Translations under genes and position numbers: made by a program
The notes under the pieces: generated by a model
Told to the model about the DNA's origin: nothing
The model's input: only the letters and a program-made list of their open reading frames with translations
Databases searched by the model: none
Shown here: piece by piece, positions 53,621 to 62,639 of the stretch
How positions within the stretch are numbered: the first letter of the stretch is position 1
Layout: each line of letters opens with the position of its first letter
NCBI GenBank assembly: GCA_023229525.1
Contig: JALNZC010000016.1
Coordinates: 21,563-85,562, forward strand
Direction of reading: 5' to 3'
Source: Bacteroidales bacterium
GTDB taxonomy: Bacteria; Bacteroidota; Bacteroidia; Bacteroidales; FEN-979
Length of the DNA stretch: 64,000 bases

Positions 53621-56137
53621 ATGAGCCGTCGACTTAAGATACTCTTTATTTTATTGGTATTTACATTTTCAACCGGCTTCAGCCAGGATTCCTGGTCTGT
53701 TTCCGGAAGGGTGATCGACGGGAAAACAAAGGAACCACTGCCCTTTGTCAACATCATTATAAATAACGGGAATACCGGGGGTACGACTGATATTGACGGG
53801 AAATTCCATTTGCAGTCGGGGAAAAAAATTCAGACACTTCAGCTATCCTATGTTGGTTATGAAACACAAACCTATTCCATTGGTAACCGTACCGAGAATC
53901 TCCTGATTTCCCTTACCCGTAAAGAGATTGAACTGCAGGAAGTAGAGATCCTGCCGGGGATCAACCCCGCTCACCGTATCATCCGGAATGCGATTGAGAA
54001 CCGCGAGCTCAACGATCCCGAAAAAGTAGAAACCTTTTCCTATACGGCCTATGATAAGACGGTCTTTACCCTTAATTCGGATACGACACTTCAAGGAGAT
54101 TTTTCGGCCCTGGTGGATACTTCGATGCTGAACAATTTTCAGGGAATAGAAGTGGGTTTCTCCATCAATTCCGACTCTGTCAGGAAAGATTCCATAGTCA
54201 AAGATTCTACTACGCGTTTATTGGAAAAGCTGATCAGCAAGCAGTATCTTTTTCTGATGGAAAATGTGACCAAACGGAAATTTATGGCTCCCGATAAGAA
54301 TTACAACCGGGTGGTTGCCACAAAAATGTCGGGATTTAAGGATCCCATTCTGGTTTTTCTTGCTACCCAGATCCAGTCCTTTTCCTTCTACAAACCCTTT
54401 ATCACGATTTTTCAAAAAGAGTATGTAAACCCTATAGGTTCCGGAAGTCTGAACAAATATTTCTTTAAATTGGAAGATACAACCTATGTGGGGAAGGATT
54501 CGGTCTTCATCATTTCTTTCCGTCCCAGGAAAGGGACCAACTTCGATGGATTAAAAGGAGTCATCGCTATCAATTCAAACCGTTGGGGAATACAAAACGT
54601 ATCTGCTGAACCTTATCCCAATTCCGGCGGATTCACTGTAAGGATACATCAGTTGTATGAGCTTATCGGTGGAGAGCGATGGTTCCCCGTACAACTCAAT
54701 ACCGATGTGGCTTTTAACAATATGCGCATAGGAAAATTTAAACCCATCGGAAGTGGAAAGAGTTATATCAGGGATATTATACTTAATCCTGAAATGGTAC
54801 GACGTGAATTCAACCACCTCGATGTGGAGGTAGATAAAGATGCCACTTCGCGGAGCGAACCCTATTGGAATCAGTTCAGGGTGGACAGTTTAACCCTCAA
54901 GGACCGTCAAACCTATAAAGTGCTCGATAGCGTGGGGGAAGCCAATAACTTTGATAAAATGGCCAGAACACTTCAAACGTTATTGACCGGCCGGATACCA
55001 TGGGGTCCCATCGATTTCGATATTAACCGGTTCATCAATTACAACACGTATGAAGGATTGGTACTGGGTGCGGGTCTTCACACCAACGACCGCCTGGTCA
55101 AGGGATTAAAGATCGGAGGATTTTATCAGTACGCCTTTGCTATTTCCACGGCCAAGTACGGAGGGGATGTCAGCTACCTGGTCAACCGGCGTCATGATGT
55201 GACCCTTTCGGGTTCCTATTATTTCGACCTTATTGAATCGGGCGGGACCAGCTTTCCGGCCGATTATGAGTCGGTTCTTTCGGGCAATTTCAGACAACTT
55301 TTGCTGAAGAAACTTGACCTTTGTGAGAGTTTCAACTTTTCCCTTGGTTTCCGGGCATTAAAATATGTCTTATTCAACGTCGGGATTTCCAATGATTTTA
55401 AAAAGAGCGCCACCTATGATCTGGCAATCCCCGAAGGCAATACGGTTATATTGAAGGATCAATTCCGTTTCACAACCATCACTGCCGGTTTTAAATGGGC
55501 CTATGGTGAAAAATTTATTCAGACCGTCAATAATAAGATCTCACTCGGCACTAAATATCCTGTTGTCTGGTTACAATATACCCGGGGGATTAAAAATTTT
55601 CTCGATGGTGAATATGATTACGATCGGTTTGATCTGAAAATCAGGAAGACATTTACCTTGAAATATTTGGGGAAACTCACACTTCAGCTGAACGGAGGCT
55701 ATATAGACCAACCTATTCCGGTATGTAACCTCTTTTATGCTCCCGGCAGCTACCGGTTAATAACTTTGTATGCTCCCAACAGTTTCGCAACTATGCGAAG
55801 CAACGAATTCCTGTCCAATAAATTTACCTCGGTTTATATTTACCATGATTTTGGTTATCTGCTCTTCAAGGGGAAAAAATGGTTTCATCCGGAATTTGCA
55901 CTTTCACAGAATATCGGTTTCGGATGGCTGGATAACAAGGAACGATATGCATACAATACTGTTGATCCCAAAGAGATGAACCTGGGCTACTATGAATCCG
56001 GATTACTCATCAACAATCTGATCAATCTGAGAATCTACACGGTTGGCATTGGCGCTTTTTACCGTTGGGGTCCGTATTCAATGGATAATACAGGAGATAA
56101 CTTTGCGTATAAAATCTCAATGATCTTCCTCTTTTAA
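53621..56137 (+). CDS. DUF5686 family outer-membrane protein with CarboxypepD-regulatory-like N-terminus
   Basis: An 838-residue exported protein: signal peptide about 1-21, then a CarboxypepD_reg-like beta-sandwich (SVSGRVIDGKTKEPLPFVNI, GTTDIDGKFHLQ, LQLSYVGYETQ) that in Bacteroidota precedes TonB-dependent receptors and DUF5686 barrels. The middle (HRIIRNAIENRELNDPEKVE, FSYTAYDKTVFTL) is diagnostic of DUF5686. The C-terminal half is a beta-barrel-like run ending in the aromatic strand FAYKISMIFLF. Function is unknown. It is a single gene after the nuclease gene on the opposite strand. Confidence 0.85.
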   Translation: MSRRLKILFILLVFTFSTGFSQDSWSVSGRVIDGKTKEPLPFVNIIINNGNTGGTTDIDGKFHLQSGKKIQTLQLSYVGYETQTYSIGNRTENLLISLTRKEIELQEVEILPGINPAHRIIRNAIENRELNDPEKVETFSYTAYDKTVFTLNSDTTLQGDFSALVDTSMLNNFQGIEVGFSINSDSVRKDSIVKDSTTRLLEKLISKQYLFLMENVTKRKFMAPDKNYNRVVATKMSGFKDPILVFLATQIQSFSFYKPFITIFQKEYVNPIGSGSLNKYFFKLEDTTYVGKDSVFIISFRPRKGTNFDGLKGVIAINSNRWGIQNVSAEPYPNSGGFTVRIHQLYELIGGERWFPVQLNTDVAFNNMRIGKFKPIGSGKSYIRDIILNPEMVRREFNHLDVEVDKDATSRSEPYWNQFRVDSLTLKDRQTYKVLDSVGEANNFDKMARTLQTLLTGRIPWGPIDFDINRFINYNTYEGLVLGAGLHTNDRLVKGLKIGGFYQYAFAISTAKYGGDVSYLVNRRHDVTLSGSYYFDLIESGGTSFPADYESVLSGNFRQLLLKKLDLCESFNFSLGFRALKYVLFNVGISNDFKKSATYDLAIPEGNTVILKDQFRFTTITAGFKWAYGEKFIQTVNNKISLGTKYPVVWLQYTRGIKNFLDGEYDYDRFDLKIRKTFTLKYLGKLTLQLNGGYIDQPIPVCNLFYAPGSYRLITLYAPNSFATMRSNEFLSNKFTSVYIYHDFGYLLFKGKKWFHPEFALSQNIGFGWLDNKERYAYNTVDPKEMNLGYYESGLLINNLINLRIYTVGIGAFYRWGPYSMDNTGDNFAYKISMIFLF

Positions 56138-56149
56138 TAAAAGGTGAAC

Positions 56150-56227
56150 CTACTCGCTAACACGCCTACTTGTCCACCTGCCCACTTGCCAACTTGCCAA
56201 CTCGCCAACTCGCCAACTCGTCCACCC
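56150..56227. repeat. CAACTTGC / CAACTCGC octamer array
   Basis: Degenerate octamers CCACTTGC, CAACTTGC and CAACTCGC follow the DUF5686 stop after a few bases. The flanking genes are co-directional. The repeat is short and its sequence is unrelated to the ATTTGAAA and ATCCTGT families. Confidence 0.85.
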
Positions 56228-56355
56228 TGAACCCGGTTCAATATAAATTTCTCATCACTGACGGATATTTTTTGGGAATTCGAAGAATTATTTAAATTTC
56301 CTCTATAAATCTGGTTGATTTTTATGCGGTGAGTGTAAGAATTACAATTATTATG

Positions 56356-56363
56356 TAAGTTTG
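56356..56363 (+). promoter_or_regulatory. candidate -7 box of the respiratory cluster
   Basis: TAAGTTTG matches TAnnTTTG and lies 29 bases before ATG 56393. It overlaps the GTG (56363) of a longer reading frame, which favours the ATG as the true start. The -33 position has no TTTG. Confidence 0.45.
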
Positions 56364-56392
56364 TGTTAATCATTTCCGACAAGTATCCCATT

Positions 56393-57364
56393 ATGGAAGA
56401 AAATCTCTCCCCTGATCAACGGGATCATCCTGAAAAGTCGAAAGCAAGCACCCGCCGCGATTTCCTTAAGAACATAGGGCTTGCCGGGGTAGGCACTGTT
56501 GCGGGGGCTGCAGCCCTTTATTCGGGACATATCTTTGAGGCAAAAAAAGAATCTTCAGGTCAGAATAAAATCTTACTTACCCAGGATGGAAAATTGGTTG
56601 AGGTTGATTCTCTGGAGCTCAAGGCACTTGAAAAATCTCCCCTGGATCAAAATCAATACCATGGCCGCGAAGGCATTCCGGGGAAAAGATGGGTGATGGT
56701 AACCGACCTTTCCCGATGCAGAAATGCCCGTCGTTGTATCGCTGCATGCCAGGAAGCCCATCATCTTCGTCCTGAACAATATCACATGAACACCTTGCAG
56801 ATGCAGGATTCTCCAAATACCGCTCCATATCATATGCCCAAAAACTGTCAGCATTGCGATAACCCGCCATGTGTATCTGTTTGCCCGGTGGATGCAACAT
56901 ATAAAAGACAGGATGGCGTTGTTCTGATCGATAATGTACGTTGTATCGGCTGTCGCTTCTGCATGGCTGCTTGTCCTTATTCCGCCCGGATTTTTCAGTG
57001 GATAACTCCAAAATATGCCGAACCGGATAAAGATCTTACCTATAATGTTGAACTGAATGTACCACAGAAGCTTGGAACGATATCAAAATGCCTGTTCAGC
57101 GCCGATCGCCTGCGGGAAGGTAAGCTCCCTTACTGTGTAACTGCCTGCCCGAACAGCGTTTACTATTTTGGAGATGAAAATGAAGACGCGGTGACCAATG
57201 GTACCACTAAGGAAACAGTACGTCTTAGCAAACTCCTTCGCGACAACGGAGGGTATCAGCTTATGCCTGAATTGGGTACCAAACCCCGGGTTTACTATCT
57301 CCCACCCAAAAACCGTCTGTTCCCTTTTGAAGCTACCGGTGAAACAAAACCTGCAATATCATGA
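56393..57364 (+). CDS. Tat-exported iron-sulfur subunit of a quinol oxidoreductase (four cluster motifs, two altered)
   Basis: A 323-residue ferredoxin-like subunit related to HybA/DsrO/ActB-type proteins. A twin-arginine signal (STRRDFLKN, R21-R22) sends it across the inner membrane. Four Cys motifs are seen: I C109/A112/C115/C119; II C152/C155/C160/C164; III C184/C187/C190/C194; IV C233/S236/C248/C252. Motifs II and III are complete, while I has Ala and IV has Ser at the second position. In this fold I and IV share clusters, so both of those clusters would have three Cys ligands, possibly 3Fe-4S. It overlaps the NrfD gene by four bases (ATGA). No Mo-binding subunit is adjacent. Confidence 0.88.
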   Translation: MEENLSPDQRDHPEKSKASTRRDFLKNIGLAGVGTVAGAAALYSGHIFEAKKESSGQNKILLTQDGKLVEVDSLELKALEKSPLDQNQYHGREGIPGKRWVMVTDLSRCRNARRCIAACQEAHHLRPEQYHMNTLQMQDSPNTAPYHMPKNCQHCDNPPCVSVCPVDATYKRQDGVVLIDNVRCIGCRFCMAACPYSARIFQWITPKYAEPDKDLTYNVELNVPQKLGTISKCLFSADRLREGKLPYCVTACPNSVYYFGDENEDAVTNGTTKETVRLSKLLRDNGGYQLMPELGTKPRVYYLPPKNRLFPFEATGETKPAIS

Positions 57365-58668
57365 CTCTGGAAAAACTCATCCTCGATCTTACGCACCATA
57401 TCCGTATTAATAAAGGGTTTCTGGTTTGGATGGGTTTTCTTCTTGTGTCCCTCATGGTTTGTCTTTACGCTTATTCGATCCAGCTACGTATCGGCTTGGG
57501 TGTTGCCGGAATCCGTGATTATGTTTCCTGGGGAATGTACCTGGCCAACTTCGTGTTTTTCGTTGCTTCCAGCCTGATCGGGATGCTGATCAGCGGTGTT
57601 CTCGGACTCATCGGTATGAAATGGATCACCCCTGTAACCCGCATTGCAGAGACCATTGCTGTAGCTTTCGCGGCTGTTGCCGGACTAGTCATCGTATCCG
57701 ATATGGGACGCCCCGAACGGCTGGCTTATGTGTTTTTATACGGACGTTTTCAATCACCCATTTTATGGGATGTAACAGTGGTTATCACCTATTTTGTACT
57801 CAGTTCTTTGCTGTTGTTTTTACCCCTCATTGCCGATATGGCCATTATTCACCGGAGTAAACAAGCATTACCCTCATGGTTGCGGCCGGTTTACAAACTA
57901 CTTTCTCTCAATTTCACCGACAGACCCGAACAAAACAAGATTATCAGCCGTTCTATCCGAATCCTTTTGATCCTCCTGATCCCTGCTGCATTATCCATTC
58001 ATACAGTGACTTCCTGGTTGTTTGCCGTAACTTCACGTGCCGGATGGGACAGTACCATTTTCGGACCTTACTTTGTCTCAGGTGCGTTTGTGGCAGGTAG
58101 CGCAACGGTTATCATCGCCATGTTTTTCTTCCGGAAAAACTATAAGTTGCAGGATTACCTTACAGATCTTCATTTTACTAATATGGGAAAAGTCCTGGTT
58201 CTGGTTTCCCTGGTTTACCTCTATTTCAATCTTAATGAATTCATCGTCCCGGGATATAAATTGAAACGGGCCGATGCAGTTCACCTTCACGATTTACTTG
58301 CAGGAAAAGATGCATTGCTTTTCTGGGTAATTCAGATCGGAGGTCTGTTACTTCCCGTTCTGTTCATGTTATTCAGAAGATTCCGTAAACCCCTGCCTAT
58401 AACCATAATTGCGGTGGCTGTATTGATTGCTGCATGGTTCAAGCGTTACATTATCGTCATCCCGACACAGGAACATCCCTTCCTGCCCATCCAGCATGTA
58501 CCTCAAAACTTCATCACTTATGCGCCGACACTGATTGAGATATTGATCACCCTGGCTCCCTTTATACTTGTTTTGATCATCATAACCCTGATTTCGAAAT
58601 TTTTCCCTGTGATTCCTCTTTTTGAGACAGCCAAAGAAAAAGGGATCGAAAAAATCGAATTTGAGTAA
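57361..58668 (+). CDS. NrfD/PsrC-like membrane subunit (quinol-interacting)
   Basis: A 435-residue integral membrane protein of the NrfD/PsrC/ActC family with about ten hydrophobic helices. Family features include the GIRDYVSWGMYLANFVFFV stretch in helix 2 and DMGRPERLAYVFLYGRFQSPILWDV in the first loop-helix unit, given here as DMGRPERL. Such subunits bind quinol and pass electrons to an FeS partner, here the overlapping gene upstream. With the cytochrome c gene 17 bases downstream it forms a reduced version of alternative complex III. Proton translocation cannot be inferred. Confidence 0.9.
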   Translation: MTLEKLILDLTHHIRINKGFLVWMGFLLVSLMVCLYAYSIQLRIGLGVAGIRDYVSWGMYLANFVFFVASSLIGMLISGVLGLIGMKWITPVTRIAETIAVAFAAVAGLVIVSDMGRPERLAYVFLYGRFQSPILWDVTVVITYFVLSSLLLFLPLIADMAIIHRSKQALPSWLRPVYKLLSLNFTDRPEQNKIISRSIRILLILLIPAALSIHTVTSWLFAVTSRAGWDSTIFGPYFVSGAFVAGSATVIIAMFFFRKNYKLQDYLTDLHFTNMGKVLVLVSLVYLYFNLNEFIVPGYKLKRADAVHLHDLLAGKDALLFWVIQIGGLLLPVLFMLFRRFRKPLPITIIAVAVLIAAWFKRYIIVIPTQEHPFLPIQHVPQNFITYAPTLIEILITLAPFILVLIIITLISKFFPVIPLFETAKEKGIEKIEFE

Positions 58669-58685
58669 AAAATAAGAATGGGCAT

Positions 58686-59603
58686 ATGCGTTGTAAAAAG
58701 CAACTTTTCCTGATTTTCATTCTTGCCTCCCTGATCCCGGTTCGGAGTTCTGCGCAAGCTTGGATTGTCCCTGATGATCAGAAAGGGAAAGTGGCGCCAT
58801 TCAAATTCACACCTGTGATGGTCAAACAAGGCGAACAGTTATATCTGAAAAATTGCCAGTCATGCCATGGTCTGCCCGGTAAAAACAATTGGGTGAGGAT
58901 CACTCCTCCACCGGGAGATCTGTCACTGGAAAAAGCCCAGAATCAATCGGACGGGGAATTGTTTTATCGCATCACCAACGGCAGAATCCCCATGCCCGAA
59001 TTCCGGAAAATCCTTTCAGATGAAGAACGCTGGTGGTTGATCTCTTTTTTACGCTCATTCAATCCCCGGTATATCCAACCTAAACCTGTCAGTCAGGCAG
59101 TATTCACCGGAAAAATAATTCAACTTTCGTTGAGTTGCGACCTGCCATCAAAGAAAGTGAAAGTTATGGCCAGTGAGGCCTTGAAGGACAGTAGCAAGAT
59201 CCCGGCTTCAGGAGTGGAGGTTTTGCTTTTTGTGAAACGCTATTTCGGTAATCTCCAGATTGGTGATTCGAAAAGCACCGATAAAGATGGAATTGTTTTA
59301 TTTGAATTCCCATCAGACCTTCCCGGTGATAAAGAGGGAAAGGTGGAAATCCTGGCCCGTGTTAATGATCCGGGTGATCAGTTCAAATCGAATGCGGTAT
59401 CGATGAAATTAGCCATCGGGGTTCCTACGGATAAACCCAGCCTGATCGCAACCAAAACCTGGTGGACTTCCCGACGAAGCGCTCCCATGTGGGTCATCAT
59501 GACTTATTCCCTTTCGGTAATTATCGTCTGGGGATTCATTGTTTATATTGTTTATAACGTTTTGAAAATAAGAAATTTAAACAATAAACCAAACAACCAA
59601 TGA
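58686..59603 (+). CDS. membrane-anchored monohaem cytochrome c
   Basis: A 305-residue exported cytochrome. Signal peptide about 1-24; one haem site CQSCHGLPG (C57, C60, H61), with the distal Met probably in RIPMPEF. A middle Ig-like region (about 135-240, with VKVMASEAL and FVKRYFGNL) separates the haem domain from a C-terminal membrane helix (about 273-297). It stands where the ActA/ActE-type cytochromes of alternative complex III would be, and probably takes electrons from the FeS/NrfD pair and passes them to the oxidase. It overlaps the next gene by four bases. Confidence 0.87.
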   Translation: MRCKKQLFLIFILASLIPVRSSAQAWIVPDDQKGKVAPFKFTPVMVKQGEQLYLKNCQSCHGLPGKNNWVRITPPPGDLSLEKAQNQSDGELFYRITNGRIPMPEFRKILSDEERWWLISFLRSFNPRYIQPKPVSQAVFTGKIIQLSLSCDLPSKKVKVMASEALKDSSKIPASGVEVLLFVKRYFGNLQIGDSKSTDKDGIVLFEFPSDLPGDKEGKVEILARVNDPGDQFKSNAVSMKLAIGVPTDKPSLIATKTWWTSRRSAPMWVIMTYSLSVIIVWGFIVYIVYNVLKIRNLNNKPNNQ

Positions 59604-59980
59604 AACATCTTTTTACCCTCGGAAGAATTTTCTTCGCAATACCTTTTGGTATTTTAGGACTGAACCATTTTTTCATGTACAGTTATTATGTGGGCATTGT
59701 TAACTCCTTTATTCCCGGAGGCGGATTTACGGTAATCATGACAGGGCTCGCTCTCATCGCGGCTTGTATCTCAATTATTGCAAAGAAATTCATTCAGTTT
59801 TCCTGTCTGTTACTGGCTTTATTGCTGTTGATTTTCATTTGTACGATCCACATTCCCGGGCTTTTTGTTCAGGGTACCGCGACCATGGCCCTGATTGAAT
59901 TGTTAAAAGATACTGCGTTGATGGGCGGTTCATTGATGATTGCAGGAATATACAAAGAGGGAAAGGTTATTGAAAGTTGA
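59600..59980 (+). CDS. DoxX-like membrane protein
   Basis: A 126-residue protein with four hydrophobic helices and the DoxX/DoxD-like pattern (RIFFAIPFGILGLNHFFMY at the N-terminus). It overlaps the cytochrome gene by four bases, so it belongs to the cluster. Related genes often sit beside oxidase and quinone genes, but a subunit role is not shown. Confidence 0.75.
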   Translation: MKHLFTLGRIFFAIPFGILGLNHFFMYSYYVGIVNSFIPGGGFTVIMTGLALIAACISIIAKKFIQFSCLLLALLLLIFICTIHIPGLFVQGTATMALIELLKDTALMGGSLMIAGIYKEGKVIES

Positions 59981-59998
59981 TATTTAACATTTCATGTC

Positions 59999-60790
59999 AT
60001 GAAAAAATGGATAATTTTTACAAGCATTACCACGGTTTTCCTTTTTCATTCAGGAATCGGTGGATTACAGGCACAGGTAATTGATCCGGAAGTCGGTGTA
60101 GTCGAACATCTGGATACCGTCATCCCTGCCGGGTTAACTTTCAACAACGAACAAAACCAACCGGTTCAACTTAAAAGCCTGATCACCAAACCAACTATCC
60201 TTGTATTGATCTATTACGATTGTCCGGGGATTTGTCCAATGATTTTATCGAGTGTATCCGATGTTATTGAAACAATGGGAATGAAAATGGGCAAGGATTA
60301 CCAGGTTGTTACGGTAAGCTTTAATGACAATGACACACCGGCACGTGCAGTTGAGAAAAAGACCAATTACCTCCGGAAATATAGTAAACAACATGCATCC
60401 GATTGGTACTGGCTCACTGGTGACAGTACAAATATTTACGGGCTGACCCATGCCGTGGGTTTTAATTTTACACGTGCCGGCAATGATTTTATCCATCCTT
60501 CGCTTATTACGATCTTAAGTCCCGAGGGAAAGGTTACCCGCTATTTATATGGGACCTCCTTTCTTCCATTCGATGTAAAAATGGCGCTCATCGAAGCCCG
60601 GAAAGGACAATCGCGACCGACGATCAACAGGGTTCTGGAATATTGTTTCAGTTATGATCCGGAAGGAAGAAGATATACCTTACAGGTAACCAAAATTTCG
60701 GCAACCCTGATCATTTTCATTGCTGCCGCGCTATTCCTCGTCCTGATAATCCGGTCAAGCTGTAAAAAACAGATATCGAAAACTCCCTGA
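59999..60790 (+). CDS. SCO1/SenC/PrrC family copper chaperone
   Basis: A 263-residue protein with an N-terminal signal, a thioredoxin-like domain and a C-terminal membrane helix (about 232-253). The copper-binding site is complete: C75 and C79 in YYDCPGICPMI, plus H166 in NDFIHPSL. Such proteins deliver copper to subunit II (CuA) of haem-copper oxidases, so its presence implies a CuA-bearing subunit even though none is in the window. It is followed after one base by cox1. The C-terminal helix is an addition to the usual N-anchored form. Confidence 0.93.
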   Translation: MKKWIIFTSITTVFLFHSGIGGLQAQVIDPEVGVVEHLDTVIPAGLTFNNEQNQPVQLKSLITKPTILVLIYYDCPGICPMILSSVSDVIETMGMKMGKDYQVVTVSFNDNDTPARAVEKKTNYLRKYSKQHASDWYWLTGDSTNIYGLTHAVGFNFTRAGNDFIHPSLITILSPEGKVTRYLYGTSFLPFDVKMALIEARKGQSRPTINRVLEYCFSYDPEGRRYTLQVTKISATLIIFIAAALFLVLIIRSSCKKQISKTP

Positions 60791-60791
60791 T

Positions 60792-62402
60792 ATGATAGAA
60801 GCGAATCTTCATAATTCTGCACCGAGTTATCTTTCTGACACCGGAAAACATAAAGGTCTTATGGCATGGCTTACGACCACCGATCATAAGCGTATAGGGT
60901 TAATGTACATGTATGCCATCATGGTTTTCTTTATTGTCGGGGTGTTACTCGGGGAATTAATGCGATTGGAACTTTTTTTTCCCGGCCAACAATTTTACGG
61001 ACCGCAGACCTATAACGGATTTTTTACAATCCATGGGATCATCATGATTTTTACCGTTGTCATTCCCGGATTGGCCGTTGTTTTTGGGAACATTATCATG
61101 CCGATCATGATCGGAGCCAAAGATGTTGCTTTTCCACGGCTGAATCTTTTCTCGTTTTATCTTTATATTCTTGGAGCAACCATTGCGTTGTCCTCACAAT
61201 TTATGGGGAGCGGTCCGCCGGATACAGGTTGGACATTTTACGCTCCATACAGCATCCAGACCCATACCAACGTGGTTGCCGCTGTATTTGGCGCTTTTGT
61301 ACTCGGATTTTCCTCTATTCTTACCGGGTTGAATTTCATCGTCACTATTCACCGTTTGAAAGCGCCAGGCATGACCTTTTTCAAAATGCCGCTTTTCCCC
61401 TGGTCGCTTTATGCTACCGCCTGGATCCAGGTGCTGGCCACGCCCATCGTCGGCATTACGCTGTTGATGATCATCGCTGAACGATGGCTCCGTATCGGTT
61501 TCTTCGATCCGTCACTGGGTGGTGATCCGATCCTTTACCAGCATCTTTTCTGGATTTATTCTCACCCTGCCGTTTATATCATGATCCTGCCTGCTATGGG
61601 GGTCATCACTGAAATCATTCCGACATTTACCCAGCGGAAGATTTTCGGATACCGGGCCATTGCGCTATCAAGTCTGGCAATTGCTTCTGTGGGATATTTC
61701 GTATGGGCGCATCATATGTTTACTTCAGGAATGAGCATTACCGCCCGCTGGGTCTTTTCCCTGCTCACTTTTCTGGTGGCCATTCCCAGTGCAGTTAAGG
61801 TTTTTAACTGGGTAACCACGATGTACCGGGGGTCCATCGATGTAAAACCTCCGTTTCTATTCGCACTTGGATTTATCTTTCTCTTCATGATCGGGGGACT
61901 GTCTGGATTGGTACAAGGCTCTTTAGCCACCAATATTCATGTTCATGACACCTCATTCGTAGTTGCACATTTTCATTACATCGTGTTTGGAGGTGTTGGA
62001 TTCGCTTTCTTTGCAGCTATTCATTACTGGTATCCAAAAATATACGGCCGGATGTATAATTACAAGCGCGCCAACGCAGCTTTTATTTTTCTGTTTACAG
62101 GCTTCAACCTTTTGTATTTTCCGCAGTTCGTGATAGGAATGATGGGAATGCCACGCCGGTATTTTGATTTTCTTCCTCAATTTACTTTAGGACATCAAAT
62201 TTCGTTTTTTGGCGGCATTATTCTTCTGATCGGCCTGATAATCATGTTTATGAACCTGTTTAACAGGAAAGGTATAAAGGCATCAGCTAACCCGTGGGGA
62301 GGTAAAACATTGGAATGGACAATTCCTTCACCACCCCCGGCGGAGAATTTTGAAATCATGCCGGTGATGGGAGAAAATGAGGAGCCTTATGATTATAAGT
62401 GA
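60792..62402 (+). CDS. cytochrome c oxidase subunit I, A2-type
   Basis: Catalytic subunit of a haem-copper oxidase, 536 residues, about twelve helices. Ligands: H81 for low-spin haem, H258 (CuB) cross-linkable to Y262, H307/H308 (CuB), H393 (haem a3) and H395 (low-spin haem). The D-channel Glu found in HPEVY of A1 enzymes is replaced: the sequence is YSHPAVY (Y256, S257, A260), the YS pair that marks type A2, as in Rhodothermus-like caa3 oxidases. The usual companion gene for subunit II is missing upstream. The TGA stop is followed at once by repeat copy C. Confidence 0.94.
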   Translation: MIEANLHNSAPSYLSDTGKHKGLMAWLTTTDHKRIGLMYMYAIMVFFIVGVLLGELMRLELFFPGQQFYGPQTYNGFFTIHGIIMIFTVVIPGLAVVFGNIIMPIMIGAKDVAFPRLNLFSFYLYILGATIALSSQFMGSGPPDTGWTFYAPYSIQTHTNVVAAVFGAFVLGFSSILTGLNFIVTIHRLKAPGMTFFKMPLFPWSLYATAWIQVLATPIVGITLLMIIAERWLRIGFFDPSLGGDPILYQHLFWIYSHPAVYIMILPAMGVITEIIPTFTQRKIFGYRAIALSSLAIASVGYFVWAHHMFTSGMSITARWVFSLLTFLVAIPSAVKVFNWVTTMYRGSIDVKPPFLFALGFIFLFMIGGLSGLVQGSLATNIHVHDTSFVVAHFHYIVFGGVGFAFFAAIHYWYPKIYGRMYNYKRANAAFIFLFTGFNLLYFPQFVIGMMGMPRRYFDFLPQFTLGHQISFFGGIILLIGLIIMFMNLFNRKGIKASANPWGGKTLEWTIPSPPPAENFEIMPVMGENEEPYDYK

Positions 62403-62472
62403 CAACGGACGATGGACGACGGACGATGGACGATGGACGATGGACGAAGGACGATGGACGATGGACGAAGAA
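62403..62472. repeat. GGACGAT heptamer array, first part of copy C
   Basis: After the cox1 stop, units GGACGAT, GGACGAC and GGACGAA run to about 62468. This prefix is not found in copies A, B and D, where the hairpin block occupies the equivalent place. It resembles the GGACGAG array at the end of ppk1. Confidence 0.9.
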
Positions 62473-62639
62473 TCCTGGATGCTGGATACAGGATGCTGGA
62501 TACAGGATGCAGGATGCAGGATACAGGATGCTGGATACAGGATACAGGATGCAGGATACAGGATGCAGGATACAGGATACAGGATGCGGGATGCGGGATG
62601 CGGGATGCAAGACACAGCATACTTTGTCATTTTTTATAA
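62473..62639. repeat. GGATACA/GGATGCT heptamer array and junction, compound repeat copy C
   Basis: Units GGATGCT, GGATACA, GGATGCA and GGATGCG (same family as ATCCTGT on the other strand) run to about 62612, followed by the conserved junction ATACTTTGTCATTTTTTATA. It lacks the GGGAGCGAAGC block. Confidence 0.94.

Noticed and set aside
56363..56392. GTG start at 56363 for the FeS subunit
   Set aside because: The GTG coincides with a -7 box; ATG 56393 gives a short n-region before the twin-arginine motif, as expected.
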